NCBI GenBank assembly: GCA_041746735.1
Contig: JBGTGP010000030.1
Coordinates: 7,470-71,469, forward strand
Length of the DNA stretch: 64,000 bases
Reading direction: 5' to 3'
Origin: Opimibacter sp041746735
Lineage (GTDB): Bacteria; Bacteroidota; Bacteroidia; Chitinophagales; Saprospiraceae
In this document: positions 1-7,596 of the stretch, piece by piece
Numbering within the stretch: the first letter of the stretch is position 1
Layout: each line of letters begins with the position of its first letter
The notes under the pieces: generated by a model
The model's input: the letters and a program-made list of their open reading frames with translations, nothing else
Told to the model about the DNA's origin: nothing
Databases searched by the model: none
Position numbers and translations under genes: made by a program

Positions 1-518
1 GCTTTGTCAGTGCAGATGCAGAAAAGTTTGCCAACGCCGGGTTCGGTCACCTCAGGTACAACCGGAAACTCGGTGATGCTATCCGGTGGGAAGTGTTCTC
101 CCAGATCCAATACAATTCACTGGTCAAGATCGACAGACGCGTACTCACAGGCACCGGACCCCGGATCAAACTCACCCAGTATGAACATGCCAAGTTTTAT
201 CTGGGCATCGCCTATATGTATGAATACGAACTGCTGGAAGATCCCGTCGAGACCAACCGCGATCACCGGATGAGTAGCTATTTCAGTTTCTCCCTCCTGC
301 CGGAAGAGACAGTCACCTTTACCAGCACCCTGTATGTACAACCTCTGCTCAAAAACGGGAAGGACTACCGGCTCAGCAATGAAACCTCCCTCATCCTGGG
401 TATCACCAAAAAACTCAGCCTCAACGCCTCCTTCGTATACAGCTATGACAGCAGACCGCCGGACGGCGTGCCCAAAAGTATCTACACGTTTAGCAATACA
501 CTGGAAGTCGCCTTTTAG
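1..518 (+). CDS. DUF481 (YdiY-like) outer-membrane protein, C-terminal part
   Basis: The reading frame is open from base 3 and stops at 518, so the gene starts outside the window; the first in-window ATG (93) is internal. What is visible (about 171 residues) alternates short amphipathic strands and turns, with FGHLRYNRKL near the start and an HRMSSYFSF segment. It ends in an aromatic strand, ...YTFSNTLEVAF, typical of outer-membrane beta-barrels. DUF481 proteins are small barrel proteins of uncertain function, and I recognise the family by the R-x-N / HR-SSY-SF pattern. The last residue is Phe, as expected for a BamA-inserted barrel. No downstream partner: about 870 bp of repeats follow. Confidence 0.7.
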   Translation, partial: FVSADAEKFANAGFGHLRYNRKLGDAIRWEVFSQIQYNSLVKIDRRVLTGTGPRIKLTQYEHAKFYLGIAYMYEYELLEDPVETNRDHRMSSYFSFSLLPEETVTFTSTLYVQPLLKNGKDYRLSNETSLILGITKKLSLNASFVYSYDSRPPDGVPKSIYTFSNTLEVAF

Positions 519-610
519 TCACAGCCTCTTGCACTCGCGCTTTCATGCGCTACAGCTCAGTGCTTCCGCTGGAGGGAGTAGGATATGACTTCGGCAAGGG
601 GATTTTCTAT

Positions 611-701
611 TTGCGCGTTGGTGCGGGTCAGGTTGCGTATAGGACGCCCCGGCGTTCACGAGTATAGCATAGCGAGAGGGGGTGACGCAGGGGTTGGGGG
701 C
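611..701 (+). repeat. 91-bp direct repeat, copy 1
   Basis: Bases 611-701 are identical to 1001-1091 by direct reading, from TTGCGCGTTGGTGCGGGTCA through to GGGTTGGGGGC. The copies are 390 bp apart and diverge immediately outside. Perfect identity implies recent duplication or ongoing gene conversion. Confidence 0.9.
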
Positions 702-724
702 AGAAGAGGAAAGGGGTTCTTGTG

Positions 725-810
725 CGACCCATTCAGGGTCGTGGGTCAGGGGTGGTGCATATACCCCGGGTGCGACCCGGGGTTATAGGAGTGTAAGCCC
801 TTCAGGCTTA
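725..810. repeat. Cluster of three short hairpins (REP-like)
   Basis: Three perfect inverted repeats lie in 86 bp: CGACCC-ATTCA-GGGTCG (725-741), ACCCCGGGT-GCG-ACCCGGGGT (763-783) and TAAGCC-CTTCA-GGCTTA (794-810). None is followed by a T tract, so they are not ordinary terminators. The arrangement resembles REP/BIME elements spread by RAYT transposases; a RAYT gene occurs at 17169, but its own flanking repeats have different sequence. Confidence 0.7.
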
Positions 811-902
811 TGTGGGATCAGACGGCAACCTATATCATGAGGGCACACTCAACCCCTCAACCTCTCAACTTTTCAACCCCTCCGAAACAGGACGTCCCCG
901 GT

Positions 903-970
903 GTTCGGACAGTTGAGAGCGACATGATTCTGTCCTAATCGATTGGGCTAGCATTTCAAATAAACACTAA
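903..970 (+). repeat. 65-bp compound repeat element, copy 1
   Basis: Begins CGGACAGTTGAGAGCGACATG, has a near-palindromic core CCTAATCGATTGGG, and ends TTTCAAATAAACAC, followed by CTAAAC-type tracts. Related copies lie at about 1121-1188 and, inverted, at 63935-64000. Confidence 0.85.
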
Positions 971-1000
971 ACTTCTAAACTTCTAAACCTCTCAACTTAA

Positions 1001-1091
1001 TTGCGCGTTGGTGCGGGTCAGGTTGCGTATAGGACGCCCCGGCGTTCACGAGTATAGCATAGCGAGAGGGGGTGACGCAGGGGTTGGGGGC
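1001..1091 (+). repeat. 91-bp direct repeat, copy 2
   Basis: Second identical copy of 611-701. It is directly preceded by a CTAAAC/CTCAAC low-complexity tract and followed by another copy of the 65-bp compound element, so it is embedded in a larger mosaic of repeats. Confidence 0.9.
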
Positions 1092-1120
1092 GGAACAGGA
1101 TAGAAACAGGACATCCTGTA

Positions 1121-1188
1121 TATTCAGACAATTTGGAGCGACATGCCCGTGCCCTAATCGACTGGGCTACCCCTTCAAATAAACCCTG
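1121..1188 (+). repeat. 65-bp compound repeat element, copy 2
   Basis: Diverged copy of 903-970: TTCAGACAATTTGGAGCGAC, then CCCTAATCGACTGGGCTA, then TTCAAATAAACCC. It is followed by CTCAAC tracts and then the ACTCACT heptamer array, the same order of modules seen inverted at the right end of the window. Confidence 0.8.
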
Positions 1189-1347
1189 CACACTAAACTC
1201 CTAAACCTCTCAACCTCTTAACCTCTCAACCTCTTAACCTCTCAACTACTCACTACTCACTACTCACTACTCACTACTCACTCCTCACCCCCCACCCCTA
1301 CATCCCCTTCCTGGCTAGAGGACATTTATGTTAAAATCTTCATAAAG

Positions 1348-1408
1348 TACGAATCTGTTCGTACTATAAAGCCGGATTTGCCTATTCTTGTGTACGAAAA
1401 TATTCGTA
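1348..1408 (+). promoter_or_regulatory. Two palindromic operators of the blaI-like operon, with promoter
   Basis: Two 16-bp palindromes share half-sites: TACGAATCTGTTCGTA (1348-1363) and TACGAAAATATTCGTA (1393-1408), both TACGAA-N4-TTCGTA, with starts 45 bp apart. A -7-like box TATTCTTG lies between them (1383-1390), so one operator covers the -33 region and the other the transcription start. The next ATG is at 1415. This is the expected layout for autorepression by a BlaI/MecI dimer, although the half-site differs from the staphylococcal TACA/TGTA core. Confidence 0.8.
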
Positions 1409-1414
1409 TACCAC

Positions 1415-1807
1415 ATGACACACGATATCCGACCCACTGACGCCGAACTGGAGATCCTCCAGATCCTCTGGAAAAAGGGCCCCTCCGCAGTGAGAGCCAT
1501 CAATGATCAACTCAGCCACGATCAGGACAAATCCATTGGCTATACCACCACCCTCAAGATCATGCAGATCATGTTTGACAAAGGGCTCCTGCTGCGGGAT
1601 GAATCACAACGTACCCATATATACACTCCAGCCGTGCGTGAAGGCCGGATCCAGACCGCACTGCTTGACCGGTTTCTGCATGCCGCCTACAAAGGATCTG
1701 CTTCCAAGCTGGCCATACAACTTTTAGGCAATCACCAAACCACGCCAGACGAGCTGGCCGAAATCAAAGCCCTTATTGATCAACTTGAAAAAAACAAATC
1801 AGCATGA
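1415..1807 (+). CDS. BlaI/MecI-family transcriptional repressor
   Basis: A 130-residue winged-helix repressor. Its N-terminus MTHDIRPTDAELEILQILWK matches the family's opening T..E..IL..LW motif, and the recognition-helix region carries YTTTLKIMQIMFDKGLL (family: T..T.l..L..KG.l). The C-terminal half is a helical dimerisation domain. BlaI proteins bind palindromic operators and are inactivated when the partner BlaR1 protease is triggered. I chose ATG 1415 because it opens the conserved N-terminus; the upstream ATG at 1388 would lie inside the promoter and operator 2. The stop overlaps the start of the M56 protease gene (ATGA), so the two are translationally coupled. Upstream palindromes imply autoregulation. 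Confidence 0.93.
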   Translation: MTHDIRPTDAELEILQILWKKGPSAVRAINDQLSHDQDKSIGYTTTLKIMQIMFDKGLLLRDESQRTHIYTPAVREGRIQTALLDRFLHAAYKGSASKLAIQLLGNHQTTPDELAEIKALIDQLEKNKSA

Positions 1808-3906
1808 ATCTCATCACTTCCTGGATGCAGTCGGAATGGTTCAAAGCCCTGGGCTGGACCTTTGTGCACTCGCTCTGGCAGATTGCCCTATTGGGTTTGC
1901 TGCTGTATATCACCTTCAGGATAGTGCCTGCCCGAAAGGCACATCTCCGGTATACCCTGGCCGCTATGGCTTTGTGGTCCATTGTGATCATGGCTCTTTC
2001 CACTTTTATCATCATGTTACCAGCATCCGGTGTCATCACCGAAATCAGCGGAAGGGTCATATTGATGTCATCTCCGGAAGCTCCATCCCTGACAACCAGT
2101 ATAGCGTCCTGGCTGGAGTCCCGGATGCCCATGATGCTGATGATCTGGTTAGGCGGAGCTTCATTGCTCATGCTCCGCTTGTTGATCAGTCTGACCTGGA
2201 TACACCACCTCAGGAGTACCGCCATACCCGACGAACAGTTACAGCAATTGCTCAATACGACCCTGCTGCGACTCAGGTTGAAAGTGAAAGCACATATTTC
2301 AGGTTCCCGCCTGGTCGATTCCCCGTTAACCATCGGACATATCAAGCCTCTTATTTTATTTCCGATAGGCATCATCAATCAACTGACACCCTCCGAAGTA
2401 GAGGCTGTGCTGACCCATGAGCTGGCTCATATCGTCCGGCAGGATTATGTGTCCAATCTCATCCAATCCGTCGTAGAAACAATCTTTTACTATCATCCGG
2501 TCACCTGGTGGATCTCCGGGATGGTTCGCGCTGAGCGGGAAAACCGCGCCGACGATCTGGCCGTCTCCTGGTGTGGCGATCCCGTGGGATATGCCAAAGC
2601 ACTGATAGTCGTGCAGACCCTGCAGACGCAAGGAACACCTGCCCTGTCCATTGGCTTTGCCTCCCGCAAAGGCGCCATGCTGACCCGTATCCAACGCATT
2701 TTACATCTACCGCATAAACGACATCATCATATGGAAAAAACAGTTCTCCTGAGCTTATGCTCTATTGCTTTTCTGGCTTTTACATTTACCAGCCATACAC
2801 CACCGGAGTCCCCGGACACATCCACCCAGTTATCAGCACCCTGGATCCCTTCCCGGGTCGCGACCACAGATACCTTGCCCGCGCATGGCCTGTACCGCAT
2901 CCACAAAAAAACCAATGATCAGGACATCAGCATCGAAGTGGAAGACGGGGATATCCGTCAACTCAAAATCGATGGCCAGGAAATCCAGCCCTCCGCGTAT
3001 GACCGGTATAGCAAGGAAATCGATGATCTTTTTGGAATCCACATGGCTCCTCCCGCACCCGGTAGCTTTGATATCATGATCCCTCATGTGCCCCGTATCC
3101 CACAGATCCCGGCCATACCGGAAATGCCGGAATTTTTCAGGGAATATCATTTCTCCATGCCAGCGATGCCCTCCATGCCAGCGATGCCAACAATGCCGGA
3201 TATAGATTTCAACTATTTCTTTGATCAGGATGGCTTTAAGATGCTGTCTGACAGCCTGACAATTAAAATCTATGATCCTAAAATGAAAGGCCAGTTCGGC
3301 GCTTTCGGATTTGGCGATTCGATTCTGACCAAAAGCGGCAACTCCTTTATCATCATCCGGAATGGAGACTCGACGCGGGTAGAATCTTTCTCTATCAGCG
3401 GTACTCCCGATGCTCCGACCTACTATCATTATGGACATCCCGGAACTCCGGGCACCAATTGGGAGCACTATCAACAGCAGTGGAAAGATCAGTCGAAAGA
3501 ATGGCGTGAGCATAACCGTGATTGGGCCGAACAATGGCGAAAGCAGGCTCAGGAATGGCGGAACCAGGAAAATCAACTCCACAAAGAACTCCGTTCATCA
3601 CCAGAGTGGCAGGAACAGCATGCTCGTGGAATGGAGGAAATGCGCCGGAATGATGCTCATGCCAGAGCCTATGGACAGCGCTCCCCCAGGATCAGCATCA
3701 GCGATGAAATGGTCCGCGATGGCCTTATTCAAGCCGGTGAGGAAGCTCAGATACAACTCACCCCTGACAAACTCAGGATCAATGGCAAGAAAATGTCAGA
3801 CGGCGTCCATCAAAAATACTTGAGGATGTATGAGCAGCAACAAGGCATCGAACTGTCTGGCAATTCGAAGGTTGAGTTCACTACGCGTAGTAAAAAGAAA
3901 ATGTAG
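1804..3906 (+). CDS. BlaR1-type M56 family membrane metallopeptidase
   Basis: A 700-residue sensor/protease partner of the repressor at 1415. N-terminal hydrophobic helices (about 20-40, 50-75, 105-130) precede the zinc motif HELAH (205-209) and the AERENRADD segment (243-251) that supplies the third ligand in M56 enzymes; a further membrane helix follows near 315-335. Instead of a penicillin-binding sensor domain, the periplasmic C-terminus has a low-complexity stretch of MPxMP repeats (roughly 445-470) and a long Gln/Arg/Glu-rich helical region (about 560-640). The stimulus is therefore probably not a beta-lactam; envelope stress is a guess. The C-terminal residues 640-700 include ISDEMVRDGLI and LRINGKKM. 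Confidence 0.9.
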   Translation: MNLITSWMQSEWFKALGWTFVHSLWQIALLGLLLYITFRIVPARKAHLRYTLAAMALWSIVIMALSTFIIMLPASGVITEISGRVILMSSPEAPSLTTSIASWLESRMPMMLMIWLGGASLLMLRLLISLTWIHHLRSTAIPDEQLQQLLNTTLLRLRLKVKAHISGSRLVDSPLTIGHIKPLILFPIGIINQLTPSEVEAVLTHELAHIVRQDYVSNLIQSVVETIFYYHPVTWWISGMVRAERENRADDLAVSWCGDPVGYAKALIVVQTLQTQGTPALSIGFASRKGAMLTRIQRILHLPHKRHHHMEKTVLLSLCSIAFLAFTFTSHTPPESPDTSTQLSAPWIPSRVATTDTLPAHGLYRIHKKTNDQDISIEVEDGDIRQLKIDGQEIQPSAYDRYSKEIDDLFGIHMAPPAPGSFDIMIPHVPRIPQIPAIPEMPEFFREYHFSMPAMPSMPAMPTMPDIDFNYFFDQDGFKMLSDSLTIKIYDPKMKGQFGAFGFGDSILTKSGNSFIIIRNGDSTRVESFSISGTPDAPTYYHYGHPGTPGTNWEHYQQQWKDQSKEWREHNRDWAEQWRKQAQEWRNQENQLHKELRSSPEWQEQHARGMEEMRRNDAHARAYGQRSPRISISDEMVRDGLIQAGEEAQIQLTPDKLRINGKKMSDGVHQKYLRMYEQQQGIELSGNSKVEFTTRSKKKM

Positions 3907-3953
3907 TTCGTCCTGTCAATGGGGTCATATATCGAATAGTGATGCTGACCCCC

Positions 3954-3984
3954 TTGACAAATGTTCGTATTCGGACTATCTTTT
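3954..3984 (+). promoter_or_regulatory. Promoter with BlaI-like half-site
   Basis: TTG (3954-3956) and TATCTTTT (3977-3984) are 20 bp apart, matching the Bacteroidota -33/-7 pattern. Between them lies TTCGTA (3964-3969), identical to one half-site of the blaI operators, directly followed by TTCGGA. This suggests, but does not prove, that the PDZ gene at 4031 belongs to the same regulon. Confidence 0.55.
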
Positions 3985-4030
3985 CCATCGAATCATCACC
4001 TGAATTTAAACCAATCAATCTGTTTTTCTT

Positions 4031-5143
4031 ATGAAACTAAACACTGTACTCATTTCGCTATTTGTCCTGTCAGGCAGTATAGCCGGTGCACAATCCGCAG
4101 CCGCTCCTGAAGACAAAGCCACCAAGCGTATCACCATTACCTCGACCAAGACCGATGAGCATGGAAAAACGATAACAGAAACCTGGATCGCGGAAGGCAC
4201 AGAGCCTGCCAAAATCCTCGAGGAGATGGCCTTGCATCCTGATGTGATCCGTAAAGTGGAGCTCGAAAAGAGCGCCACCGGTGAAAGCGAAAGGTTGTTT
4301 TTGTTTAGGCAGGCTGGTGACAATGTGGCGATAGAAGCCACGCTGGATGAGTCTCGTTCAGATGATGTCATCAAGGAGGTCATCCTGATCCACCGTGAAG
4401 ATCTGCAACAAAACGCGCCCTCCGCCATGCAGCACCGCGAGTACCAGATACGAGGCCATCGACCCAAAGCCTATGTCCACACCTACGTCCGTGACCGGCA
4501 GACCAACTGTGCAGCTCTCGGTGTCTGGACGGTCAGCGCGCCATCTACTAAAGGAGCCCGGATCAATGGACTGATTGATAACGGAGGTGCACAGGCCGCC
4601 GGACTTAAAGAAGGTGATGTCATCCGCCAGATCGATGAATTTGAGGTCATGGATTATGCTACCCTGCATCTGGCCTTGTCCCACTACCGTCCGGGAGAAG
4701 CTGTCACTCTGACATACGATAGAGAAGGAAAATCCCAAAGCGCCAAAGTACAGCTGAAAGATTGGGCCGAACTTCCAGGTCATGAAGCCAAATCCCGCCC
4801 GGATTGCAAGGAAAATGAATTACAAAAGAGTGAGCTTTTAGATCAGGCTTTTCTGGACGAACCGTCGTTTCTACCTGCGTTTCAACCTTTAATACTGAAT
4901 GATGTACATCTCTATCCCAATCCAACAGATGGTGTCTTTGCCATTACCTTCTCTGCTGAACCAGGACCACTGACCGTTTCGATAGCGGATGTCAATGGTA
5001 AAATCGTCTTCCGGGATCATCAGGAAAATACCTCCGGTCAATATAAAAAGGATATTGATCTGCGGGATGTGCCACAAGGCAACTACATCATCAGTGTCAA
5101 ACAAAACGACAAAGTATACACCCAGCAGATCAGCCGGCAATAA
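4031..5143 (+). CDS. Secreted PDZ-domain protein with T9SS sorting domain
   Basis: A 370-residue protein. The signal peptide is MKLNTVLISLFVLSGSIAGA. A PDZ domain spans about 157-245, with the carboxylate-loop region GARINGLIDNGGAQAAGLKEGDVI and a later GEAVTLTYDREG strand pair. It ends in a type A T9SS sorting domain from about 293 (LYPNPTDGVFAITF) to the C-terminal GNYIISVKQNDKVYTQQISR. No protease catalytic motif is visible, so it is probably a binding or scaffold protein displayed at the surface. It lies 124 bp after the BlaR1-like gene in the same direction with its own promoter, and the BlaI-like half-site there hints at co-regulation. The conserved residues 30-110 (KRITITSTKTDEHGK...) resemble no domain I know. 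Confidence 0.85.
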   Translation: MKLNTVLISLFVLSGSIAGAQSAAAPEDKATKRITITSTKTDEHGKTITETWIAEGTEPAKILEEMALHPDVIRKVELEKSATGESERLFLFRQAGDNVAIEATLDESRSDDVIKEVILIHREDLQQNAPSAMQHREYQIRGHRPKAYVHTYVRDRQTNCAALGVWTVSAPSTKGARINGLIDNGGAQAAGLKEGDVIRQIDEFEVMDYATLHLALSHYRPGEAVTLTYDREGKSQSAKVQLKDWAELPGHEAKSRPDCKENELQKSELLDQAFLDEPSFLPAFQPLILNDVHLYPNPTDGVFAITFSAEPGPLTVSIADVNGKIVFRDHQENTSGQYKKDIDLRDVPQGNYIISVKQNDKVYTQQISRQ

Positions 5144-5172
5144 TCGAATACTTTCATACTTTATTCTATACC

Positions 5173-5203
5173 ACCGGCAGCCCGTAGCTGCCGGTTTTTT
5201 ATT
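5173..5203 (+). terminator. Rho-independent terminator
   Basis: Perfect stem ACCGGCAGC (5173-5181) / GCTGCCGGT (5187-5195) with a 5-nt loop, followed by a T run to 5200. It lies 30 bp after the PDZ gene. Confidence 0.9.
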
Positions 5204-5316
5204 TCCGGGAGTCCGGCGTGCCGACTTTTCTTCGACATTTGCGGCACAAGGCGGAATGTTAGATGCAGTCGAAGCTCAGCGGAGATTCCGACACACCCAC
5301 TACTCACCACCCACTA

Positions 5317-5543
5317 CGGTTGCTGAGCTGTAGCACGAGGATGTGTCAAGCGGGTCGAAGCACCCCACCCACTACGGTTGCTGAGCTGTAGCACGAGGAT
5401 GTGTCAAGCGGGTCGAAGCACCCCACTCACCACGGTTGCTGAGCTGTAGCACGAGGATGTGTCAAGCGGGTCGAAGCACCCCACTCACTACTCACTACGG
5501 TTGCTGAGCTGTAGCACGAGGATGTGTCAAGCGGGTCGAAGCA
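5317..5543 (-). repeat. Four-copy array of a 46-bp element after aguA
   Basis: Four near-identical units start at 5317, 5375, 5433 and 5498 on the plus strand. Each is CGGTTGCTGAGCTGTAGCAC...TCGAAGCA, separated by CACTCAC-type heptamers. Read in the sense of aguA (minus strand) the unit begins TGCTTCGACCCGCTTGACAC. The same element occurs four times after the gene at 63304, again in gene sense. The rest of 5204-5316 is a diverged hairpin-family copy (about 5256-5290, CGGAGATTCCGAC) and more heptamers. No gene is seen. Confidence 0.9.
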
Positions 5544-5552
5544 CACTACTCA

Positions 5553-6605
5553 CTACTCACCACTCACCGGCTCCTGCTGACTCAAACAATGAAAACTTCC
5601 CAACCCCCAGATAATGTCGGTCGAATCGATACCCACGACCTGTCGATCAGGAAAACAGCCATCCAATATAGAAAGAGCGATATCGTCCTTCGGGCAACGA
5701 AAGGTTGGGACGATGACATGGAGATTTGAAATATAAAAGTTGGCATACGAAGCGGGGAGTCGCTGACCTTCATGGTAGACCGGATCCGGCATCGGTAACT
5801 CCACAATGTTGAGGGGTCGTCCGTCCAGGAGACGCATGGCCTGCAGTTGTTTGAGATTGCGCTGAAGTAGGTCATAATTCTCATCCAGCCGGTTGTCTTC
5901 GATGACGGTCACCACAGAGTCAGCATTAAAGAAACGGACGGTATCATCGATGTGACCATCTGTGTCATCTCCGATGATGCCTTCATCAACCCACAGAATC
6001 TGCGATACGCCGTAATAGTCCTCCAGATATCGTTCAATCTCCGCTTGTGTCAGATGTGGATTGCGGTTAGGGTTGAGCAGGCACGAGGTCGAGGTGATCA
6101 GGGTGCCCGCGCCGTTGAAGTCGACGCTCCCGCCTTCCATAATGATGCCTGGATGCCAAACCGGGACATTATAGGCTTTACTGATCAGCGTCGGGATGAC
6201 ATCGTCGAGATCGTAAGGTGGATATTTACCTCCCCAGGCATTATGGCCCCAGTCGACTATGCCTAATGGTTCGCTGCTGCCCGGACGAATGACAAAGGCC
6301 GGACCATGATCCCGGCACCAGGCATCATTGGTAGGATGATGAAAAAATCGAATTCGCTCTGTAGGTACGTCATGTGCAGCGAGGATGGATCTTGCCTTGT
6401 TTTCCATTTCACTATCTGCTACATTGATATGGACATCTTCTCCGGCGATCAGGGTGCGGATGAAAGCGCAGTAGGAGGGGAAGATCGTATCAATCTTGCC
6501 TGGCCAGGTATCCGGATTGTGCGGCCAGCTCAGCCACGTAGCCCGGTGTGGTGCAAACTCCGCCGGGAAAAAATAACCGGCAGCAGCAGGGGTCCTTTCA
6601 CTCAT
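5553..6605 (-). CDS. aguA: Agmatine deiminase (agmatine iminohydrolase)
   Basis: A 350-residue enzyme that hydrolyses agmatine to N-carbamoylputrescine and ammonia. Family motifs are WLSWPHNPDTWPG near the N-terminus, NDAWCRDHGP, the EGGSVDFNG loop, DDTDGHIDD and the catalytic-Cys motif GLGSFHCLSQQ, with Cys340 counted from the chosen start. The start at 6605 (MSERTPAAAG) overlaps the end of aguB by 8 bp; the ATG further upstream would extend it into aguB. Its last residues (VSGE) and stop codon lie within a GTGAGTG heptamer array, so the repeat has replaced or become the natural C-terminus. It forms an operon with aguB for putrescine synthesis. Confidence 0.95.
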   Translation of the reverse strand: MSERTPAAAGYFFPAEFAPHRATWLSWPHNPDTWPGKIDTIFPSYCAFIRTLIAGEDVHINVADSEMENKARSILAAHDVPTERIRFFHHPTNDAWCRDHGPAFVIRPGSSEPLGIVDWGHNAWGGKYPPYDLDDVIPTLISKAYNVPVWHPGIIMEGGSVDFNGAGTLITSTSCLLNPNRNPHLTQAEIERYLEDYYGVSQILWVDEGIIGDDTDGHIDDTVRFFNADSVVTVIEDNRLDENYDLLQRNLKQLQAMRLLDGRPLNIVELPMPDPVYHEGQRLPASYANFYISNLHVIVPTFRCPKDDIALSILDGCFPDRQVVGIDSTDIIWGLGSFHCLSQQEPVSGE

Positions 6606-7470
6606 CGATATATCGTCTGGTGATCGGATCATAGGAATCAATACGCCGATCCCGTAGAAATGGCCAATGTGTCCGGTACTGATCCGTTTTCAGGGTATCG
6701 ATTTCGACGACGACATTTTCCTCGTCTTCGTGTGAGGCCTTGTACAGGATGCTGCCAAATGGATTGGAGACAAATGACCCGCCCCAAAATTTCATCCGGC
6801 CTTCCTGCTCGTAGCCGACCCGGTTGACACTCACGACATGCACGCCATTGGCGATGGCATGGCTTCGTTGTATCGTCTGCCAGGCATTGTATTGTTCGGT
6901 ATTGGTGTCTTCGTCCTGCGAGGTTGCCCAGCCGATGGCGGTCGGATAAAAGAGAATCTCCGCACCCATCAGGGCCGTAATGCGGGCCGCCTCCGGATAC
7001 CACTGATCCCAGCAGATCAGAACGCCCAGCGTTGCATATTTCGTTTGAAATACTTTGTAACCGAGATCCCCGGGGGTGAAATAAAATTTTTCATAATAAT
7101 GTGGATCATCCGGGATGTGCATCTTCCGATATTTTCCAAGATAAGCACCATCCGCATCCAGGACAGCCGTGGTATTGTGATATAAGCCTTGTGCCCGTTT
7201 TTCGAAGAGGGACGCGATGATGACGATATCCAGTTCGGCAGCCACCTCAGACAATGATTGCGTCGAAGGTCCCGGCACAGCCTCAGCCAGTTCAAACTGT
7301 GCGTAATCTTCTTCATCACAAAAATACAGGGACGTAAAGAGTTCCTGCAGACATACGATCTGGGCACCCTTTCGGTGGGCTTCGCGGATACCTTGAATCG
7401 CCCGTTCGAGGTTGGTGGCTTTGTCGGCCACGCACCGCATTTGGACCAGGCCGATATTTACTTTACTCAT
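6598..7470 (-). CDS. aguB: N-carbamoylputrescine amidase
   Basis: A 290-residue nitrilase-superfamily (C-N hydrolase) enzyme converting N-carbamoylputrescine to putrescine, CO2 and ammonia. The catalytic triad is visible: Glu43 in LQELF, Lys116 in YRKMHIPDD and Cys153 in LICWDQWYPE. I start it at ATG 7470 (MSKVNIGLVQ) because the longer frame adds 30 unconserved residues that overlap the promoter. It is first in a two-gene operon with aguA. Substrate assignment rests on the aguA partner plus the DQWYPE motif typical of this subfamily. Confidence 0.94.
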   Translation of the reverse strand: MSKVNIGLVQMRCVADKATNLERAIQGIREAHRKGAQIVCLQELFTSLYFCDEEDYAQFELAEAVPGPSTQSLSEVAAELDIVIIASLFEKRAQGLYHNTTAVLDADGAYLGKYRKMHIPDDPHYYEKFYFTPGDLGYKVFQTKYATLGVLICWDQWYPEAARITALMGAEILFYPTAIGWATSQDEDTNTEQYNAWQTIQRSHAIANGVHVVSVNRVGYEQEGRMKFWGGSFVSNPFGSILYKASHEDEENVVVEIDTLKTDQYRTHWPFLRDRRIDSYDPITRRYIDE

Positions 7471-7487
7471 GTTGATTTCAATTGCTG

Positions 7488-7532
7488 CAAAGGTAGTGGA
7501 TTGGAGGGGTTTGCTTGAAGTATGCAAAGGTA
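7488..7532 (-). promoter_or_regulatory. Tandem -7 boxes upstream of aguBA
   Basis: On the minus strand TACCTTTG occurs twice, at 7495-7488 and 7532-7525, both matching the Bacteroidota -7 consensus TAnnTTTG. The proximal box is 18 bp from the aguB ATG. The region is shared with the divergent xth gene. Confidence 0.5.
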
Positions 7533-7596
7533 ATGGACCAGATGGAAGAGGAAATCCCAAGGCCTTTCACAACTTTTTTATCTTGAGCCCGGTTAA

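Larger units (their letters stand above)
519..1347. repeat. Repeat-filled intergenic region with no convincing gene
   Basis: About 830 bp without a supported gene. It holds a perfect 91-bp direct duplication (611-701 and 1001-1091), a cluster of three hairpins (725-810), two copies of a compound 65-bp element (about 903-970 and 1121-1188), CTCAAC/CTTAAC hexamer-like tracts (about 1200-1245) and an ACTCACT heptamer array (about 1245-1290). The open frame at 585-788 lies across these repeats and has no family features. Confidence 0.8.

Noticed and set aside
585..788. 67-residue open frame
   Set aside because: Covers the 91-bp duplication and the hairpin cluster; composition is that of the repeats.
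5317..5543. CRISPR-like array of 46-bp repeats
   Set aside because: The intervals are heptamer repeats themselves, not unique spacers, and vary from 12 to 19 bp.
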